Below are positions 32,587-41,789 of a stretch of 64,000 bases of DNA, piece after piece. The DNA is from DATARR01 sp044868005 (GTDB taxonomy: Bacteria; Acidobacteriota; Thermoanaerobaculia; Multivoradales; UBA5704). The stretch covers positions 34,776 through 98,775 of the forward strand of contig JBIOVX010000211.1 of the NCBI GenBank assembly GCA_044868005.1. Direction: 5' to 3'. Every line of letters begins with the position of its first letter. Position 1 is the stretch's first letter. Made by a program: the position numbers and the translations under genes. The notes under the pieces were generated by a model. It had not been told where the DNA came from. It searched no databases and saw only the letters and a list, made by a program, of their open reading frames with translations.

Positions 32587-32870
32587 GACCCCGCCGTTGC
32601 CAGAGTCGTCCCAACGCAGCCGCTGGTCGTCCCAATGCTGCGAATGGCCGTCCCAAGCCAGCGTCTGGACGTCGCAATGTTGCGAATGGGTGTCCCATTT
32701 CAACAAATGGACGTCCCATCCCAACCGATGCACGGCCTATTGCAACCCTTGGACGTCCCCGAGCTGCCACTGTACGACCCATTGCAGCCATTGGACGACC
32801 CATTGCAACCGCTGTGAGGCCCATTGCAACCAGCGGGGCGTCGCAGTCGGGCCGCCGCGCACCGGGCTGA
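32583..32870 (+). CDS. Heptapeptide-repeat (R-P-I-A-T-x-G) protein coupled to the radical SAM gene
   Basis: 95 residues starting at GTG 32583, which overlaps the radical SAM stop as GTGA, the coupling used elsewhere in the window. Eleven consecutive heptads of the form R-P-(I/N)-A-(T/A)-x-G fill residues 9-85. In this frame the first two bases of the Arg, Pro, Ala and Gly codons are nearly fixed while third bases vary: Gly uses GGT, GGC, GGA and GGG, and Arg uses CGT, CGG, CGA and AGG. This is what protein-level constraint would produce. A caution is that the 21-nt unit has dyad symmetry, so a GRP-rich frame is also open on the other strand. Small, basic, no signal peptide seen. Confidence 0.45.
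   Translation: MRPRRCQSRPNAAAGRPNAANGRPKPASGRRNVANGCPISTNGRPIPTDARPIATLGRPRAATVRPIAAIGRPIATAVRPIATSGASQSGRRAPG
32607..32840. repeat. 21-nt tandem array, eleven units without indels
   Basis: The CCCAA/CCCAT core recurs at 32610, 32631, 32652, 32673, 32694, 32715, 32736, 32757, 32778, 32799 and 32820, exactly 21 nt apart. The consensus unit is about CGTCCCATTGCAACCATTGGA. It holds two palindromic centres, GGACGTCC and TTGCAA; unit five forms CCATTT-CAAC-AAATGG. The array lies immediately after the radical SAM gene and before the convergent yaiI gene. Confidence 0.9.
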
Positions 32871-32889
32871 CCCGAGTCCCGGGACCGAA

Positions 32890-33348
32890 TCAACGTTGCC
32901 GCAAAGCGCGGGCGAGCACACGGTCCAGCGCCGCCGCGAAGGCTTGCCGGTCCTTCGGGCCGTAGGGCCGCGGGCCGCCGGTGAGCATGCCCGCTCCCCG
33001 CAGCCCATCCATGAGGTCGCGCACGGCGAGCCGCTCGCCGACGTTCTCCGCCGTGTATTCCTCGCCGCGCGGGTCGATCGCGGTGACGCCCTTCTCGACC
33101 AGACGGGCGGCGAGAGGGATGTCGGCCGTGACGGCGACGTCGCCCGGCTCGGCGTGGTCCGCGATGTGGCGGTCGGCCACGTCCGGGCCGCCTTCCACGC
33201 GCACGGTGGAGACGAAGGGATGGCCGAAAGGCTCCGAGAGCCGCTGGTTCGCCACCAGCACGGTCTCCAACTCGAGCCGCCGGGCGGCCCGATAGGCGAT
33301 TTCTTTTACATCCCTCGGAGCGGCGTCGGCGTCGATCCAGAGCTTCAT
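32890..33348 (-). CDS. yaiI: YaiI/YqxD family protein (DUF188)
   Basis: 152 residues, typical of UPF0178. 'MKLWIDADAAPRDVKEIAYR' at the N-terminus, 'ADRHIADHAEPGDVAVTADI' and 'GEEYTAENVGERLAVRDLM' are conserved blocks with the Asp residues of a PIN-like/NYN nuclease fold. Biochemical role is not established. The start at 33348 is 17 nt after the RhlE stop on the same strand, so the two are probably one operon. Confidence 0.9.
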   Translation of the reverse strand: MKLWIDADAAPRDVKEIAYRAARRLELETVLVANQRLSEPFGHPFVSTVRVEGGPDVADRHIADHAEPGDVAVTADIPLAARLVEKGVTAIDPRGEEYTAENVGERLAVRDLMDGLRGAGMLTGGPRPYGPKDRQAFAAALDRVLARALRQR

Positions 33349-33365
33349 GAGTCCGAGCGGCGGCT

Positions 33366-34691
<1,326 letters not shown>

Positions 34692-35504
34692 CTGGATGAC
34701 ACGTGTACTTTCTGAGGGCGCGGGCCATGCTCCTGGAGCAGGGTCTCGACACCGCTCGAACGATCCGGCAGGAATTTTTAACGGAGGACTAAGCCGGCGA
34801 GGCCGCCGTTGGGCGATAAAGCCCGATGAAAACCGCTTCAGCCATCCTTGGCTGTCACGGCCGGCACGCAGCATGTCACATCGCGCGCCGTCTGCCAAGG
34901 GGGGACCCTTTACGGGCTCGCAGTCTGTAATCTCCCGGAGCGGGAGGAAATTCCCCGCGGCTGGTTCCAAAGAGCCCGGAGGGCGGCATACTCGTAGCCC
35001 CGGGCGTCAGCCCATCCTCTCAGCGTTGGGCCCGCGACGCTGGAGGTGCACCCAGATCGGTCACCGCCAGAGATAGAGATTACGGAGGCGTTGGAAGATT
35101 TCGTTTCGCGATACCCCACAATCGCCCATCCTTTGCTATCGCGACACGTCCCGTAGAGACGACCCGGACGATCTACGACACCCTCCGCAGGCCACGGGGA
35201 CGGCGGGTCGTCTCCGCAGCGGCGATGTCGCTCCGATTGCGCCCGAAAGGTCGAATCCCACCAAGAAGGCAGCCTAAAGGTGAGAGGGCCCGGCTGCAGC
35301 TCGTCGTCGAACGGTCAAAGGCCCCGATTGAGGCGGAATGCAGGCCCAATCGGCTACTAGGCGGCCCGTAGAGCAGAAAGACCCACATCCAGGTGGACCG
35401 GCACGAGCGAGTATGCTAGTGGGGGCACCTAGCGAAGCTTCGCCTCAAACCGAGCCGCAGCGCCGGAAACACCTCGCCTTCGAGAGGTTTAGGCTGCGGT
35501 CACC
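34692..35504. other. Gene-poor stretch upstream of rhlE and the OLD island
   Basis: About 800 nt. Long frames here are antisense or compositional only, and no tRNA cloverleaf could be folded by eye. GC content falls toward 35.5 kb, where the OLD gene promoter lies. It may contain the rhlE leader on its left side. Otherwise nothing recognisable. Confidence 0.5.
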
Positions 35505-35534
35505 TTGACATTGAACTTCCGCCGCGATTACGAT
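35505..35534 (+). promoter_or_regulatory. Promoter of the OLD nuclease gene
   Basis: TTGACA at 35505-35510, an 18-nt spacer and TACGAT at 35529-35534. This gives a leader of about 65 nt before ATG 35606 with a CGGAGA ribosome site. It is one of the better sigma-70-type matches in the window. Confidence 0.65.
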
Positions 35535-35605
35535 TTCAGGCAGAACATCTTCGTATCACCTCGAAGAGTTCCGCTCAGGCACCAATTCAGATCTCGGAGA
35601 ACCCC

Positions 35606-38182
35606 ATGTACTTGAGAAATGTATTCGTCCGCTTCTATAAGTCATTCAACTTCGACTACCTCCGCAAGTATGACCCGAAGGTAGAGACCAAGCACGAGTG
35701 GGAGATGGTGGATCATCTCTGGTATCCATTTGTTCGCATACCCATCGACGAGAAGATCACCACGATCGTCGGCGCGAACGAATCCGGTAAAACTCACTTG
35801 CTCACCGCCATTGAGAGGGGCCTCTCCGGAAAGGACATCGCGCGCGGCGACTTCTGCCGATACTCCAAGTTTTTTGCCGTGGAGGAAGGCCAGATGAGAT
35901 GGCCTGACTTCGGATTCGAGTGGGCTGGCCTATCGCGAGAGGAAAGCGAAGCTGTGGCGTCGACCTGCGAAGACCTGACCGTCAGCTTTGATCATTTCCT
36001 AATGTTTCGAACATTGAGGACGAAAGTAACTGTGTACGTTCCGAAAGCGAGGCAGTACACAGCGCATCCGGTCAAAAACCCCTCGAAATTGCTGCAGCTC
36101 CTGCCGTCGGTATTTCGTCTCAAAGAGAACGTCGCGTTGCCTGAGAGCGTCCCCATTCGATTCCTGGCGGGTGAGGAGCGTGCGTCGCACGGACTGGAAA
36201 CGCTATCTAGAAATCAGCGCGTCGGATTACTTGAAAGCATCTGGAGTAGCATGGCTTGGTTCCAGACGAAGGAGACCGTGACTCAAAACGCAGAGCCAAT
36301 TGCTAGTACAATGGGCAGGTTCTCCGCAACCAAGGAGGATGCCCGAGTGCTTAAACGGCGCGTGGCTGAACTCGACCTTGCGCGGGATCTCATCCGCAAG
36401 GTCGCGCGAATAGACTCGGAAGCGCTGAAAGAACTTGACGCCGCGCTGCGCGAAGGCCAAGATGCTTTCGCGAACAGCTTGATCGACGCGATCAATGATG
36501 CACTCCAGGCGAAGTTAAATTTCCCTAACTGGTGGGTTCAGGACCGGGAATTTCGCCTCCTCGTCTCCCCGCGCGAGTATGATTTGGTATTCACGATTCG
36601 GGACCGTACCGACACGGAGTACGCTTTCGGCGAGCGCAGCAGCGGGCTCCGTTATTTCCTGAGCTACTACATTCAATATCTGGCGCATGAGCGCCGAATT
36701 GATGGGCGCGAGATTCTACTCATGGATGAACCAGATGCCTTCCTGTCCAATCAGGGGCAGCAGGATTTACTGAAGATATTTCATGCCTTCGCAAGCCCAG
36801 ACGATGGCAGCACCCCAATTCAGCTCATCTACGTAACACACTCGCCGTTCCTGATCGACAAGAATCGTGGCGAGCGTATCCGTGTGCTGGAGAAAGGTGT
36901 AGGCGAAGAGGGCACACGGGTAGTCCGTGATGCGTCACGTAATCACTACGAGCCACTCCGTTCGGCCTTCGGATCATTCGTGGGTGAGACGACCTTTATC
37001 GGTAACTGTAATCTTATGGTCGAGGGGCCTGCAGATCAGATTCTGCTCGCTGGGGCGGCAACCTACCTTCGGGGTACCGGCGCCCCCGAAGTGGAGACGC
37101 TCGACCTAAATCACATCACCATTGTTCCTGCCAGCGGTGCATCGCACATACCTTACTTGGTCTATCTAGCTCGCGGGAGGGACGTCGAAAGGCCGGCCGT
37201 CATCGTAATGTTGGACAGCGATAAGCCCGGAAACGAGGCGAAGAAAACCTTACTCAAGGGAGGTCCTCACCGGAAGGAGTTGCTCAATTCACGCTACATT
37301 CTGCAGCTCGGCGAACTCTCGGCGGGAAATTCGGTTCTGAGGCGGAATAACAGCCCACTTGTCGAGACCGAGGATCTTGTACCTGTCCAGATCTGCGCGG
37401 AGGCCGCGCAGCGATACGTTCGGGAAGTGTGTGCAGAGGACCCAGATGTGGTGGACCGTGTAACCGCGGATGCGATCATCGCGGAGATGGCCGACAGCGA
37501 AGGGATCTTCAAAGCGATCGAGGAGTGTTTGAAGAAGATCAACAGCGAGCTTCACATCGAGAAAATTGGTTTCGCGCGGGCTGTTATTGAAACCATTGTT
37601 GGTCTGAAGAAACATGCCGAGAACGATGGCGAGGCCACTGGGTTGCTCCGAGAGTTCGAAGCTAACATGAAGGCGTTATTTCGGCGATTGCGGCAGATGC
37701 AACGGGAAGCTGAGCGTGAGCTCACTTCCGAACGCGTATCAGCCCGGGTCAACCGCGCAAAGTCTTCGTTCCTTCAAGATCATCCGGTAAGCGCGAAGCG
37801 GGAGCACGTCTTCGTGCTGTTCGAAGAAATTGAATCGTCCCTCGACAACAGTGAAGAGTCAGACAATATAAAGCGCGAGATTCAGTCACTTCGGCGCGAC
37901 TTCAAAATCGATGACGATCTCACTGAACAGGTCGGTGACTATGACCAGTTCCGCGAAGGCCTTGAGCGCGTGCGATATGCGGGGCGGCTGGCGGTGCAGA
38001 AGTTAGTATTGCAAGAGGCAGCTATCGCGACGACGGATCCAGATGCGACTTCTCCGTTGCCAACGAGCAGCGTCGACAACGACGAGGGCGAAGCAACATC
38101 GGAAGTTGCATCGAGTGGTACACCAGCAGTGGACTCGTCTAGCGAAATTGAGCAAGGAGTGGTGCGCGATAAGCGAAAGTGA
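35606..38182 (+). CDS. OLD-family ATPase with Toprim nuclease domain
   Basis: 858 residues. ABC-type ATPase: Walker A 'GANESGKTHLL' (about 56-66), Walker B 'ILLMDEPDAFLSNQG' (about 369-383) and 'VTHSPFLIDK'. A Toprim domain follows: 'LMVEGPADQILL' (about 471) and 'VIVMLDSDKPG' (about 532). This is the overcoming-lysogenisation-defect layout, a DNA/RNA nuclease used in phage defence. No UvrD-like GajB gene follows, so it is a stand-alone (class 1) OLD, not Gabija. Codon use is less GC-rich than its neighbours, fitting horizontal transfer. The last ~45 residues are low-complexity Ser/Thr/Glu. Confidence 0.9.
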   Translation: MYLRNVFVRFYKSFNFDYLRKYDPKVETKHEWEMVDHLWYPFVRIPIDEKITTIVGANESGKTHLLTAIERGLSGKDIARGDFCRYSKFFAVEEGQMRWPDFGFEWAGLSREESEAVASTCEDLTVSFDHFLMFRTLRTKVTVYVPKARQYTAHPVKNPSKLLQLLPSVFRLKENVALPESVPIRFLAGEERASHGLETLSRNQRVGLLESIWSSMAWFQTKETVTQNAEPIASTMGRFSATKEDARVLKRRVAELDLARDLIRKVARIDSEALKELDAALREGQDAFANSLIDAINDALQAKLNFPNWWVQDREFRLLVSPREYDLVFTIRDRTDTEYAFGERSSGLRYFLSYYIQYLAHERRIDGREILLMDEPDAFLSNQGQQDLLKIFHAFASPDDGSTPIQLIYVTHSPFLIDKNRGERIRVLEKGVGEEGTRVVRDASRNHYEPLRSAFGSFVGETTFIGNCNLMVEGPADQILLAGAATYLRGTGAPEVETLDLNHITIVPASGASHIPYLVYLARGRDVERPAVIVMLDSDKPGNEAKKTLLKGGPHRKELLNSRYILQLGELSAGNSVLRRNNSPLVETEDLVPVQICAEAAQRYVREVCAEDPDVVDRVTADAIIAEMADSEGIFKAIEECLKKINSELHIEKIGFARAVIETIVGLKKHAENDGEATGLLREFEANMKALFRRLRQMQREAERELTSERVSARVNRAKSSFLQDHPVSAKREHVFVLFEEIESSLDNSEESDNIKREIQSLRRDFKIDDDLTEQVGDYDQFREGLERVRYAGRLAVQKLVLQEAAIATTDPDATSPLPTSSVDNDEGEATSEVASSGTPAVDSSSEIEQGVVRDKRK

Positions 38183-38391
38183 GAGAGTCCGGCTATCAGC
38201 TTCGGCGAATATCCATGGGTGAATTGAGTACCCTGCCAGGACTTCGAGGAGCTCGGAAGCCTCGAGCTGAGCGGCAAGCTACGCCTTCATGGTTGACCTC
38301 GGCATGGGCCATAGCCATACTCGTGCCGTGGCCACGGCGGTCAAAGGCGACATCGGAGCCTCGCTTCGAGAGCGCGTCCTCTTCGTCAACT

Positions 38392-38730
38392 ATGAGTCTG
38401 GCAACCAAACGGCGAATTGAATCCGAGGCGGAACCGGTGCGTGTTCTGAGTCGCGGTCTGCGGGCACAGCGAGGGGTTCACCTCACACTGCGAATCCTTC
38501 GCGAAGCGACGGGAAAGACGCAGGCCGACATCGCCGCAGCATCCGGAATCGATCAGGCGGACATCTCTCGTCTCGAAAGTCGAGAGAGCTTGAGGACTGC
38601 CAGGTCTCGACCCTTCAGAGAGTATGTCGCAGCTCTAGGTGGGGACCTGGAGCTCGTCGCGGCCTTTGGCAATAAGAAGATTGCCGTTACCGGAGTCCAG
38701 CCGCTCAAGCGGATCGAACCCTTGGAGTAG
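38392..38730 (+). CDS. XRE-family HTH protein
   Basis: 112 residues. A helix-turn-helix is evident in 'LRILREATGKTQADIAAASG' and 'IDQADISRLESRE' (about 44-77). The C-terminal part, 'FREYVAALGGDLELVAAFGN', is typical of HigA-like antitoxins that pair with RelE-type toxins. ATG 38392 fits the family length. A DUF2442 gene starts 5 nt downstream. No RelE-type toxin is seen upstream in the 38183-38391 gap, which holds nothing supportable. It may regulate itself and DUF2442 or the OLD gene. Confidence 0.82.
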   Translation: MSLATKRRIESEAEPVRVLSRGLRAQRGVHLTLRILREATGKTQADIAAASGIDQADISRLESRESLRTARSRPFREYVAALGGDLELVAAFGNKKIAVTGVQPLKRIEPLE

Positions 38731-38735
38731 GAGCC

Positions 38736-38981
38736 ATGGATTACCACGTGACTGAGGCCCGGCATGTTCGCGCGTACACGGTCTGGCTGCGGTTTCGAGA
38801 CGGATTGGCTGGTGAGATCGATCTCGCTCCTGCCCTTCGTGGCCCTATCATGGAGCCGCTCAAAGACGTTGCATTCTTCCAGGAGTTCGAGATTCATCCC
38901 GACTTCCATACCCTCGTCTGGCCGAACGGAGCCGACTTCGCGCCGGAGTTCTTGCACGACATCGTCCAAGTGACGGCCTAA
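38736..38981 (+). CDS. DUF2442 protein
   Basis: 81 residues, full length for the family: 'YTVWLRFRDGLAGEIDLAPA' and 'FEIHPDFHTLVWPNGADFAP' then 'EFLHDIV'. DUF2442 proteins are often paired with DUF4160 or HTH partners in toxin-antitoxin-like modules, without a proven activity. It follows the XRE gene by 5 nt, so co-expression is likely. Lies at the right edge of the lower-GC island. Confidence 0.9.
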   Translation: MDYHVTEARHVRAYTVWLRFRDGLAGEIDLAPALRGPIMEPLKDVAFFQEFEIHPDFHTLVWPNGADFAPEFLHDIVQVTA

Positions 38982-39333
38982 CTGAACCAAGCAGGTCAAG
39001 GCCTTCGGCGCGGATGGCTTCGCCTCCGTGGCGGAGAGACCCTCCAGATATCCCGGTCGCATCAGGCTAAGACAATTGCCCCAGACCACTCAGCGGCCAG
39101 ACCCAAGGTGCAGACCAGGCGTCGAAAAGCCGCAGCTCCAATGAATGGATCCGCAGCTTAGGCAGCAGTTTGGTTACGCTGCATGAAGTCAGTAACGAGG
39201 CAGATCGCCTTACCTCAGCGTAACCAGTTGCCGACCACCTCTGACCGGCGGGGCGCAAGTCCGGCGTGTAGACAGGCTCCGCCGCTAAGCAGGAAAATTA
39301 GTTTCACCTGGAATGGCTTAGAAGGGAGGAGAT
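38982..39333. other. Gene-free stretch with an 11-bp inverted repeat
   Basis: No coding frame is supportable. TGGTTACGCTG (39171-39181) and CAGCGTAACCA (39216-39226) are perfect 11-bp inverted repeats around 34 nt. They could be the ends of a small insertion, an operator, or a terminator stem without a T-run. A GGGAGGAG ribosome site for the next gene ends the stretch. Confidence 0.6.
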
Positions 39334-40305
39334 ATGCGCACTTTCCTACTTCTTCTTGTGGCGTGTTGCCTTGCGCCGTCCGTTGTGATTGCTCAAAGCA
39401 ACTGCTCGGACGGAACCTTTTACGATGACGGTATCGGCCAGTATGAGACCGGATATGGCTTCAACGAGGTAAATGTCGCGCGGGGAGCCTACGGTATGAA
39501 ATTTGATGCCCCCTTCTATCCTGCAAAGCTCGACTCCGTGTGCCTTTGCTGGATCCGACAAGGGGGGGACAGCCTCATAAACTTTAACCTCAACGTCTGG
39601 GACGGAAGCAGCGGAACACCAGGCGCTTTGCTCGGTCGCGTAACGGCGCTCCAGGCCAGCGCAGTTGGCACAGCATTGAGCGGCACCTTCTACCGGTATG
39701 AGATAGGCGGCGCGGGAATCGAGATCAACGGACCGGTGTTCATCGGCCCCGATTGGAATGCTCAAAGCGATGTTGATTTCTTCCTGTGCGTCGATACCGG
39801 TGTTGCGCCGGCAAGACCGTCCTATCTTTGCGGAACTGGCACCGATGCCCAGTGCGTCCCGAATTTGAACCTCTTGCTGGGAGATCCTCTCTTTGAAGAT
39901 CTGGGAATTCGGGCGAAGTTCGTTGCTCCGGCCCCGCCCCCACCGCCGCCGCCCGACCCCGACCCTCCGGCCGGCCCCTGGCTGACCACCTCCGCGCTTT
40001 CCGGCTACCAGTTCAAGGTCCGCATCAACGGCTCCGCCGTAGGCACTCAGGTAGTCGACTGCGTTCCCGAAACTCTGTGTGTCGCCGGCGCCATCCCAAC
40101 CCGCACCGAACTATTCCTACGGATTATCGGTCCGCGCCCCAACGGTTTTCTTTGGGCGCAACTCGTACGCTTCACCACCTCGCGGCTTGAGGTCTGGATT
40201 CAGCGTCTGGCCGGCGGGCAGATCAACTACTACAATCTGCCGGCAGTGCCGACAGACAGCGCGGAGCTTCCAGGCCTGGTGGACAAAGAGGCGTATACGC
40301 CTTGA
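39334..40305 (+). CDS. Secreted two-domain protein with a lineage-typical C-terminal domain
   Basis: 323 residues. Signal peptide 'MRTFLLLLVACCLAPSVVIA' with cleavage before Gln-Ser. The N-terminal domain (about 23-200) is beta-rich with paired Cys. A Pro-rich linker ('PPPPPPPDPDPPAGP') leads to a ~110-residue C-terminal domain with 'YQFKVRINGSAVGTQVVDC', 'CVAGAIPTRTELFLRIIGP' and 'PNGFLWAQLVRFTTSRLEVW'. From memory, that domain recurs at the ends of exported proteins in Acidobacteriota of this type, so it may serve surface attachment or sorting; I cannot verify this here. GGGAGGAGAT precedes ATG. Followed by a 40315-40351 palindrome that may act as a terminator. Confidence 0.82.
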   Translation: MRTFLLLLVACCLAPSVVIAQSNCSDGTFYDDGIGQYETGYGFNEVNVARGAYGMKFDAPFYPAKLDSVCLCWIRQGGDSLINFNLNVWDGSSGTPGALLGRVTALQASAVGTALSGTFYRYEIGGAGIEINGPVFIGPDWNAQSDVDFFLCVDTGVAPARPSYLCGTGTDAQCVPNLNLLLGDPLFEDLGIRAKFVAPAPPPPPPPDPDPPAGPWLTTSALSGYQFKVRINGSAVGTQVVDCVPETLCVAGAIPTRTELFLRIIGPRPNGFLWAQLVRFTTSRLEVWIQRLAGGQINYYNLPAVPTDSAELPGLVDKEAYTP

Positions 40306-40314
40306 TGTAGTCTT

Positions 40315-40351
40315 GTAGGGGCGAGTTGACCTCGAGACATCTCGCCCCTAC
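40315..40351. repeat. GTAGGGGCGAG palindrome after the secreted-protein gene
   Basis: GTAGGGGCGAG (40315-40325) pairs perfectly with CTCGCCCCTAC (40341-40351) around a 15-nt loop. It lies between convergent genes and belongs to the dispersed GTAGGGGC...GCCCCTAC family. No T-run follows, so any terminator role would be bidirectional and weak. Confidence 0.75.
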
Positions 40352-40393
40352 TCTCGAGCTGCTAAAGACCTTTCGTCAGGGTCGCCGAGCGCC

Positions 40394-40678
40394 TCACGGA
40401 TCTTTGGGTTTGGCCGCTTTGCCATGGGCAACGTAGTAGTTGCGGACGCGGACCCAACGCTCGCGTGCCAGCTCGTCGTCGCGGCGGCGAGCTTCGTTTT
40501 CAGGAGGCGGCCAACCGTGCATTTCGCCGAACAGATCCATGAGCTCCAAGGCGCCCTCGACGGCTGCCGCAGGGTCGGGTCCCGCCTTGCGGCGCTCTTC
40601 GCGTTCTCGCTCCTCAACCATCTGCCAGCCCGCCACCATACGGCGCACGTCTTCCGGGTTCATAAGACGAGAGTACAT
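40394..40678 (-). CDS. Small hypothetical protein coupled to the esterase gene
   Basis: 94 residues with no recognised family. The sequence is helical and charged ('VEEREREERRKAGPDPAAAV'), with 'ALELMDLFGEMHGWPPPE' in the centre. ATG 40678 overlaps the upstream esterase stop (ATGA, 40677-40680); a longer form from 40705 would start inside that gene. Cytosolic by appearance. Confidence 0.6.
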   Translation of the reverse strand: MYSRLMNPEDVRRMVAGWQMVEEREREERRKAGPDPAAAVEGALELMDLFGEMHGWPPPENEARRRDDELARERWVRVRNYYVAHGKAAKPKDP

Positions 40679-41655
40679 CACGGTGCCTTCTGGAAGAAGT
40701 CCCAAATCTCGTTCGCGGCGTGGAAGTCGCGGTTGGTATGGCCGAGGAGACGCCGGCCGTGCACGGCGGGATGGGATACGGCATGACCGCCGCCTTGAAT
40801 CTTGATGAGCGTCACATGGCGCTTGCCGGGGGCGGTCCAGCTTTGGCGCTCGGCGGTGCTGCCATCGGTCGGGTCGGTGTCAGGAAATTGCGTCCTTGCC
40901 GGAGGCCCGCCGAGCCCGTCGAGCTTGCGGAAGTAGTCGATGCTCGCCTGCGCGGAGAGGACGCGCCCGCGGTTGCCATACACGCCGTAAAGCGCGACAT
41001 CGCCGCCGCCCCACGGGACGAAGGGGTCGGCGGTGCCGTTCATGAGGAGCATCGACACCGGCTCGCCCTTCGGCGTCATGGCCATGTTCTCCGTCGCCGG
41101 CACGCTGGAGACAACGGCGGCGTAGGCGCGCGCGAAATCCGGCGTTTGCAGCGCGAGGCGGATCGTCATCGCGCCGCCATTCGACACGCCGGTCACGTAG
41201 ACGTGCGCGCGGTCGGCATCATGGTTTTTGACGAGGCGATCGACGAGCGCGTGCAGGAACCCCACATCGTCCACGTTCTCGATCTTCGCGGCGAACGGTC
41301 CTTTCACGCGGCAGTCGTTCCAGTGGCCCTTGTATCCCTGCGGATAGACCGCGATGAAACCATGCTTCTCGGCGAGCAGGTCGAAGTCGTATCCGTAGAC
41401 CTGCCGCGCCTGCTCCGCCGTGCCCATCGAGGGGTGCAGCACGATCACCAGCGCCGGATGCGTCTGCGGCTTCGCGGGCACATACGTGATCCACGTTCGC
41501 GTGCGCCCGCCATGCTCCAGCGCGCCGCGCTCGATCTTGCCGGGCAATGGCGGCTCGGCCGGCAACTTGGAACGAAGTGCCCAGAACGCAAGACCCGCGA
41601 ATACGATGAGCGGCAGAACGATGGCCCAGAACGCGACCTTGAGGCATCCGCGCAT
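40678..41655 (-). CDS. Secreted PHB-depolymerase/feruloyl-esterase-like alpha/beta hydrolase (LpqC family)
   Basis: 325 residues. An N-terminal membrane helix (about 7-26) may be an anchor or uncleaved signal. The hydrolase region has 'ALVIVLHPSMGTAEQAR', nucleophile elbow 'VTGVSNGGAM' (G-x-S-x-G), 'LLMNGTADPFVPWGGG' (acid) and 'IQGGGHAVSHP' (His). LpqC/PhaZ-type proteins hydrolyse polyester or aromatic esters outside the cytosol. AAGGAGGA lies upstream of ATG 41655. The actual ester is unknown. Confidence 0.88.
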   Translation of the reverse strand: MRGCLKVAFWAIVLPLIVFAGLAFWALRSKLPAEPPLPGKIERGALEHGGRTRTWITYVPAKPQTHPALVIVLHPSMGTAEQARQVYGYDFDLLAEKHGFIAVYPQGYKGHWNDCRVKGPFAAKIENVDDVGFLHALVDRLVKNHDADRAHVYVTGVSNGGAMTIRLALQTPDFARAYAAVVSSVPATENMAMTPKGEPVSMLLMNGTADPFVPWGGGDVALYGVYGNRGRVLSAQASIDYFRKLDGLGGPPARTQFPDTDPTDGSTAERQSWTAPGKRHVTLIKIQGGGHAVSHPAVHGRRLLGHTNRDFHAANEIWDFFQKAP

Positions 41656-41789
41656 GATTCCTCCTTGGACGCTAAAGATACGCCGAGCGGGCGCGATGCT
41701 TACAGTCGCCATCCCATCGGTTCGTTCGGTAGGTTTTTGGTATACATTCCGGGCTGAACGAAGGCATCTTGCATCTTGGAGGCTGACTG

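Noticed and set aside
34700..35100. Possible tRNA in the gene-free region
   Set aside because: No cloverleaf or T-loop GTTCRA could be placed.
35606..38182. Gabija defence system
   Set aside because: GajA-like OLD protein only; no UvrD-type GajB helicase follows.
38196..38408. Minus-strand 70-residue frame between OLD and XRE genes
   Set aside because: No recognisable family, overlaps the start of the XRE gene; composition only.
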